Shown here one piece after another: positions 13,061 to 13,264 of a DNA stretch of 13,264 nucleotides. Below the pieces are notes generated by a model, which was given only the letters and a program-made list of their open reading frames with translations, was not told where the DNA came from and searched no databases. Source of the DNA: JAULUH01 sp032111745 (GTDB lineage: Bacteria; Chloroflexota; Anaerolineae; JAAEKA01); the NCBI GenBank assembly GCA_032111745.1, contig JAULUH010000540.1, positions 1 to 13,264 on the forward strand. The letters run 5' to 3'. Both the position numbers and the translations under genes were made by a program. Position 1 is the first letter of the stretch; the number at the start of each line of letters is the position of its first letter.

Positions 13061-13264
13061 TCACTCCCCGATCATTCGGCGTAGCTCCGCCTCAGCCACC
13101 ACGGGCACGCCGAGCTTGAGCGCGTTGTCCAGCTTGCTGCCGGCCTTGTCGCCGGCCAACACGTAGGAGGTCTTGCTGCTCACGGAGCCCGTCACCTTGC
13201 CGCCGTGGGCCTTGATCAGGGCGGTTGCCGCCTCGCGGCTCAAGGTTGGCAGCGTGCCGGTGAC
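13061..13264 (-). CDS. ligA: NAD-dependent DNA ligase, C-terminal BRCT domain (partial)
   Basis: Only the last 67 codons are in the window; the gene continues beyond 13264. The visible protein reads VTGTLPTLSREAATALIKAH, then GGKVTGSVSSKTSYVLAGDK, then AGSKLDNALKLGVPVV, ending in LRRMIGE. This is the BRCT domain that closes bacterial LigA: GGKVTGSVS, the T-x-Y-V-x-A-G-D segment and AGSKLDNA are characteristic. LigA seals nicks in replication and repair using NAD+. No start lies in view: the first in-frame TTG at 13243 is an internal Leu codon. Catalytic and zinc-finger domains are outside the window. The stop at 13061 is 33 bases before coaBC on the same strand. Confidence 0.92.
   Translation of the reverse strand, partial: VTGTLPTLSREAATALIKAHGGKVTGSVSSKTSYVLAGDKAGSKLDNALKLGVPVVAEAELRRMIGE

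Noticed and set aside
1..13264. CRISPR arrays, insertion sequences, phage or toxin-antitoxin genes
   Set aside because: Read through both strands; no regularly spaced repeats, terminal inverted repeats, transposase or integrase motifs, or small two-gene toxin modules were seen.

Overview
The window is a GC-rich, tightly packed bacterial chromosomal segment with mostly housekeeping and cell-envelope genes. I see no mobile element, phage gene or CRISPR array. The gene content and protein style fit a Chloroflexota-like (Anaerolineae-type) bacterium: a ROK-family sugar kinase-like protein of the long, zinc-motif-less kind, a membrane-anchored Pro/Thr/Ser-rich protein with a small carboxypeptidase-regulatory-like domain, an atypical MurJ, and an NAD-dependent ligA next to coaBC. 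That placement is an inference from remembered family features. No rRNA or other decisive marker is present.

Layout, left to right. (1) 5-3394, minus strand: a likely amino-sugar unit. It runs from an anchored surface protein (3394-2636) to a ROK-family kinase-like protein (2614-1214) and N-acetylglucosamine-6-phosphate deacetylase nagA (1156-5). (2) 3401-3560, plus strand: a self-contained tRNA-Val(CAC) gene with promoter and intrinsic terminator. (3) 3602-4884: a plus-strand polytopic membrane protein that may be a degenerate CPBP/CAAX-protease relative, convergent with a minus-strand 99-residue single-span membrane protein. The small gene has its own strong promoter and a terminator whose T-tract lies inside the last codons of the convergent gene. 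(4) 4987-10296, minus strand: an envelope glycan cluster. A good promoter (TTGGAC-18-TATAAT) drives a GT4 glycosyltransferase, a GT9 heptosyltransferase-like enzyme and a WecG/TagA/CpsF-type glycosyltransferase, joined by stop/start overlaps. After a 96-base AT-richer gap come a standalone RfaE domain II nucleotidyltransferase and a MurJ/MviN-type flippase 12 bases apart. (5) 10322-11733, plus strand: pyrimidine-nucleoside phosphorylase, divergent from the glycan cluster, with a perfect 9+9 bp inverted repeat between the two promoters. (6) 11774-13264, minus strand: the 3' end of ligA, then coaBC.

How the genes may work together: NagA turns GlcNAc-6-phosphate into GlcN-6-phosphate, and the adjacent ROK protein could supply the phosphorylated sugar. 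Both fit recycling of amino sugars, which would feed the same pool used for peptidoglycan and glycan synthesis. The glycan cluster has the parts of a short pathway: nucleotide activation of a heptose-like sugar (RfaE2), assembly of an oligosaccharide by three transferases, and a MOP-superfamily flippase. The heptose link is notable if this lineage lacks classical LPS. No clearly novel defence or mobile system is visible. The best leads are the envelope cluster, the atypical residues in MurJ and CoaC, the poorly characterised membrane proteins, and three palindromic candidate operators. No stretch longer than 300 bases lacks a gene.
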